Shown: positions 62,641-64,000 of the stretch, in pieces | Numbering within the stretch: the first letter of the stretch is position 1 | Layout of the letters: each line of letters begins with the position of its first letter | Assembly: GCF_003008535.1 (NCBI RefSeq) | Contig: NZ_CP027666.1 | Location: 1,596,001-1,660,000 of the forward strand | Length of the DNA: 64,000 bases | Direction: 5' to 3' | Source of the DNA: Ottowia oryzae | Lineage (GTDB): Bacteria > Pseudomonadota > Gammaproteobacteria > Burkholderiales > Burkholderiaceae_C | The notes under the pieces: model-generated | Seen by the model: the letters and a program-made list of their open reading frames with translations, nothing else | Databases searched by the model: none | Told to the model about the DNA's origin: nothing | Translations under genes and position numbers: made by a program

Positions 62641-63513
62641 TCAAAGGTGCGTGCCGATCAGTCGCCCGGCGGCGTAGGTCACCGCCATGGCGAGCAGCCC
62701 GCCGCCCACGTTGCGCAGCACGGCCGGCAGCTTGGGCGTGCCGCCCAGGTGGGCCGACCACGCTCCCGTGCCCACCAGCGCCAGCACCACCGCGACGGCG
62801 GTCACGGGCACCGTGATCGACAGCGGCGACATCAGCACCGCGCCCAGGGGCACCATCGCGCCCAGTGAGAACGACACGGCCGATGCCAGCGCAGCGCTCC
62901 AGGGGTTGGTGTAGTGGCCCAGCTTCAGCCCCAGTTCAATTTCGGCGTGCGCGGCCAGCGCGTTGCTGCGCGTCAGCTCCAGCGCGGCTTGGCGGGCAGT
63001 CGCTTCGGACAGCCCCTTGGCGCGCAGCAATCCAATCAGCTCATTCAGTTCGGCGCGCGGCAGCTTGGCCAGCGCCGCCTGTTCGCTGCGGATGGCGGCT
63101 TTTTCCGTGTCGCGCTGGGTGCTGACCGACACGTACTCACCCACCGCCATCGACAGGGCGCCCGAAACCAAGCCGGCCACGCCGGCGGTCAGCAAGGCCG
63201 CAAAGGTGGGGCTGGCGCCCGCCACGCCCAGCACCAGTCCGGCGGTGGAAACAATGCCGTCGTTGGCGCCCAGCACGCCGGCGCGCAACCAGTTCAGGCG
63301 GTCGGACGTTACAGCCCGCTCGGCCTGCAAGTCGATGGTGGGTGAGGCGGCCAAAGCCGAATCGGAGGCCGCGCCTGCACCGGCGTCCGGCGCCCGTCGT
63401 TCATCGGCGGATGCAGGCGCTGGCCGCGCCACTGGGCCGCGTGTGGCGGCGGCCCCGGCGTCTGGTGGGTTGGAATGGTTCACGTTGGCTGGGCCTGGCC
63501 CCGCAGGGGCCAT
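62641..63513 (-). CDS. VIT1/CCC1 family (iron/manganese) transporter
   Basis: The 290-residue protein has a Pro/Ala-rich start of about 65 residues, then a VIT-type core: RLNWLRAGVLGANDGIVSTA, GALSMAVGEYVSVSTQRDTE (with the acidic patch) and later helices. These transporters move Fe2+ or Mn2+ and may detoxify excess metal. The long start is odd, but no good alternative start lies before the core. It is convergent with sdaA. Confidence 0.85.
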   Translation of the reverse strand: MAPAGPGPANVNHSNPPDAGAAATRGPVARPAPASADERRAPDAGAGAASDSALAASPTIDLQAERAVTSDRLNWLRAGVLGANDGIVSTAGLVLGVAGASPTFAALLTAGVAGLVSGALSMAVGEYVSVSTQRDTEKAAIRSEQAALAKLPRAELNELIGLLRAKGLSEATARQAALELTRSNALAAHAEIELGLKLGHYTNPWSAALASAVSFSLGAMVPLGAVLMSPLSITVPVTAVAVVLALVGTGAWSAHLGGTPKLPAVLRNVGGGLLAMAVTYAAGRLIGTHL

Positions 63514-63615
63514 GGCTGGCTGAGTGGATTGATGCCGCCAAGCTTATCGGGTGGCGGTCGCACTGTCTTGTGTGCCGCTTAAGCGCTGCGCGCTGCCACG
63601 ACGATGCGCAGGCGC

Positions 63616-64000
63616 TCAGCCCGCAGTCACCACCTGGGCGCGCAGCGAGTGCGGCAGGGCCTCGGTGATTTGCACCTCGATCATCTGCCCCTGCAGGCGC
63701 GCGCCGTTCGGGCCGCCGTCGAAGTTGACGATGCGGTTGCAATCGGTGCGGCCCATCAGCTCGGCCGGGTTCTTGCGCGAAGGGCCTTCGACCAGCAAGC
63801 GCTGCACGGTACCCACGCGGCTGGCGCTGATGGCGCGCACGTTCTGCTCGATGACCGCTTGCAGGTGCTGCAGGCGCTTGAGCTTCACTTCATGCGGCGT
63901 GTCGTCGTGCAGGTTGGCCGCCGGCGTACCTGGGCGCGGGCTGAAGATGAAGCTGAAAGATGCGTCGTAGCCCACGTCGTCGATCAGCTTCATCATCTTG
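63616..64000 (-). CDS. miaB: tRNA-2-methylthio-N6-dimethylallyladenosine synthase MiaB (partial)
   Basis: Only the C-terminal part (about 128 residues) is inside the window; the 5' end lies beyond base 64000. The visible part has the segment FSFIFSPRPGTPAANLHDDT and the TRAM domain (RLLVEGPSRKNPAELMGRTD, then IVNFDGGPNGARLQGQMIEV) typical of MiaB. MiaB adds the methylthio group to A37 of tRNA. The radical-SAM CxxxCxxC motif is outside the window. The reading frame is open at the edge. Confidence 0.9.
   Translation of the reverse strand, partial: KMMKLIDDVGYDASFSFIFSPRPGTPAANLHDDTPHEVKLKRLQHLQAVIEQNVRAISASRVGTVQRLLVEGPSRKNPAELMGRTDCNRIVNFDGGPNGARLQGQMIEVQITEALPHSLRAQVVTAG

Overview
The window is high-GC chromosomal DNA from a betaproteobacterium, most likely of the family Comamonadaceae (Burkholderiales). 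This rests on gene content and order: mfd/ispD/ispF, hslO, trmD-rplS-Nudix, dnaE, a TsdA/TsdB-type cytochrome pair, a branched-chain-type ABC transporter and CoA transferase catabolic block, a RelA-type (p)ppGpp synthetase and sdaA. The genus cannot be fixed from sequence alone. No prophage, conjugative module, rRNA or CRISPR array is visible. The one tRNA is tRNA-Val(GAC).

Layout. 0-2 kb: a two-gene c-type cytochrome operon (tsdB-like, tsdA-like), divergent from xerD. 3-8 kb: an SGNH-fused acyltransferase, a PRC-barrel exported protein, an unrecognised glycine-rich membrane protein and a lipoprotein, with two of the emptiest intergenic stretches. 8-15.5 kb: ccoG, a frameshifted MocR-type regulator, a ferritin-like DUF455 protein, gamma-carbonic anhydrase, hslO, trmD and rplS. 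15.5-19 kb: an AhpD-like protein and a bigR/ygaP persulfide-response operon, then a Nudix hydrolase and a CobD/CbiB-like membrane protein. 19-27 kb: a catabolic block with a CaiB/BaiF CoA transferase, livK, livH, a fused livM-livG, livF and a PaaZ-type aldehyde dehydrogenase. 27-36 kb: a small conserved protein, NnrS, queC, a PagL-like protein, a YddA/SbmA-like ABC transporter, an EF-hand protein, a 5'-nucleotidase and a solitary gspF. 36.6-38.6 kb: a four-gene operon with a small GTPase, two Roadblock-type proteins and an unrecognised partner. 38.9-46 kb: dnaE, a TrpB2-type enzyme, a small membrane protein and a frameshifted MFS transporter. 46-54 kb: serB, an L,D-transpeptidase-like protein, a polyproline secreted protein and mfd, divergent from ispD-ispF. 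54-64 kb: an EnvZ/OmpR-type pair, a small exported protein, a SIMPL protein, an alpha/beta hydrolase, relA, tRNA-Val, sdaA, a VIT-family transporter and the 3' end of miaB, cut by the window edge.

The most distinctive signal not explained by genes is a family of about 19 short dispersed palindromic repeats (roughly 50-65 bp, on both strands). Their core reads ATAGCTGC followed by a GC-rich hairpin. Most are intergenic, but copies lie in frame inside xerD, the DUF455 gene and the linker of an ABC transporter, and two overlap gene ends (ispF and tsdA). Two genes (the MocR regulator and the MFS transporter) are broken by length changes in short tandem repeats: a duplicated AGAC and a (GC)5 tract. 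The Roadblock/GTPase operon is the best candidate for a little-described system. It resembles actinobacterial conservons without the kinase, and its GTPase lacks a recognisable NKxD motif.
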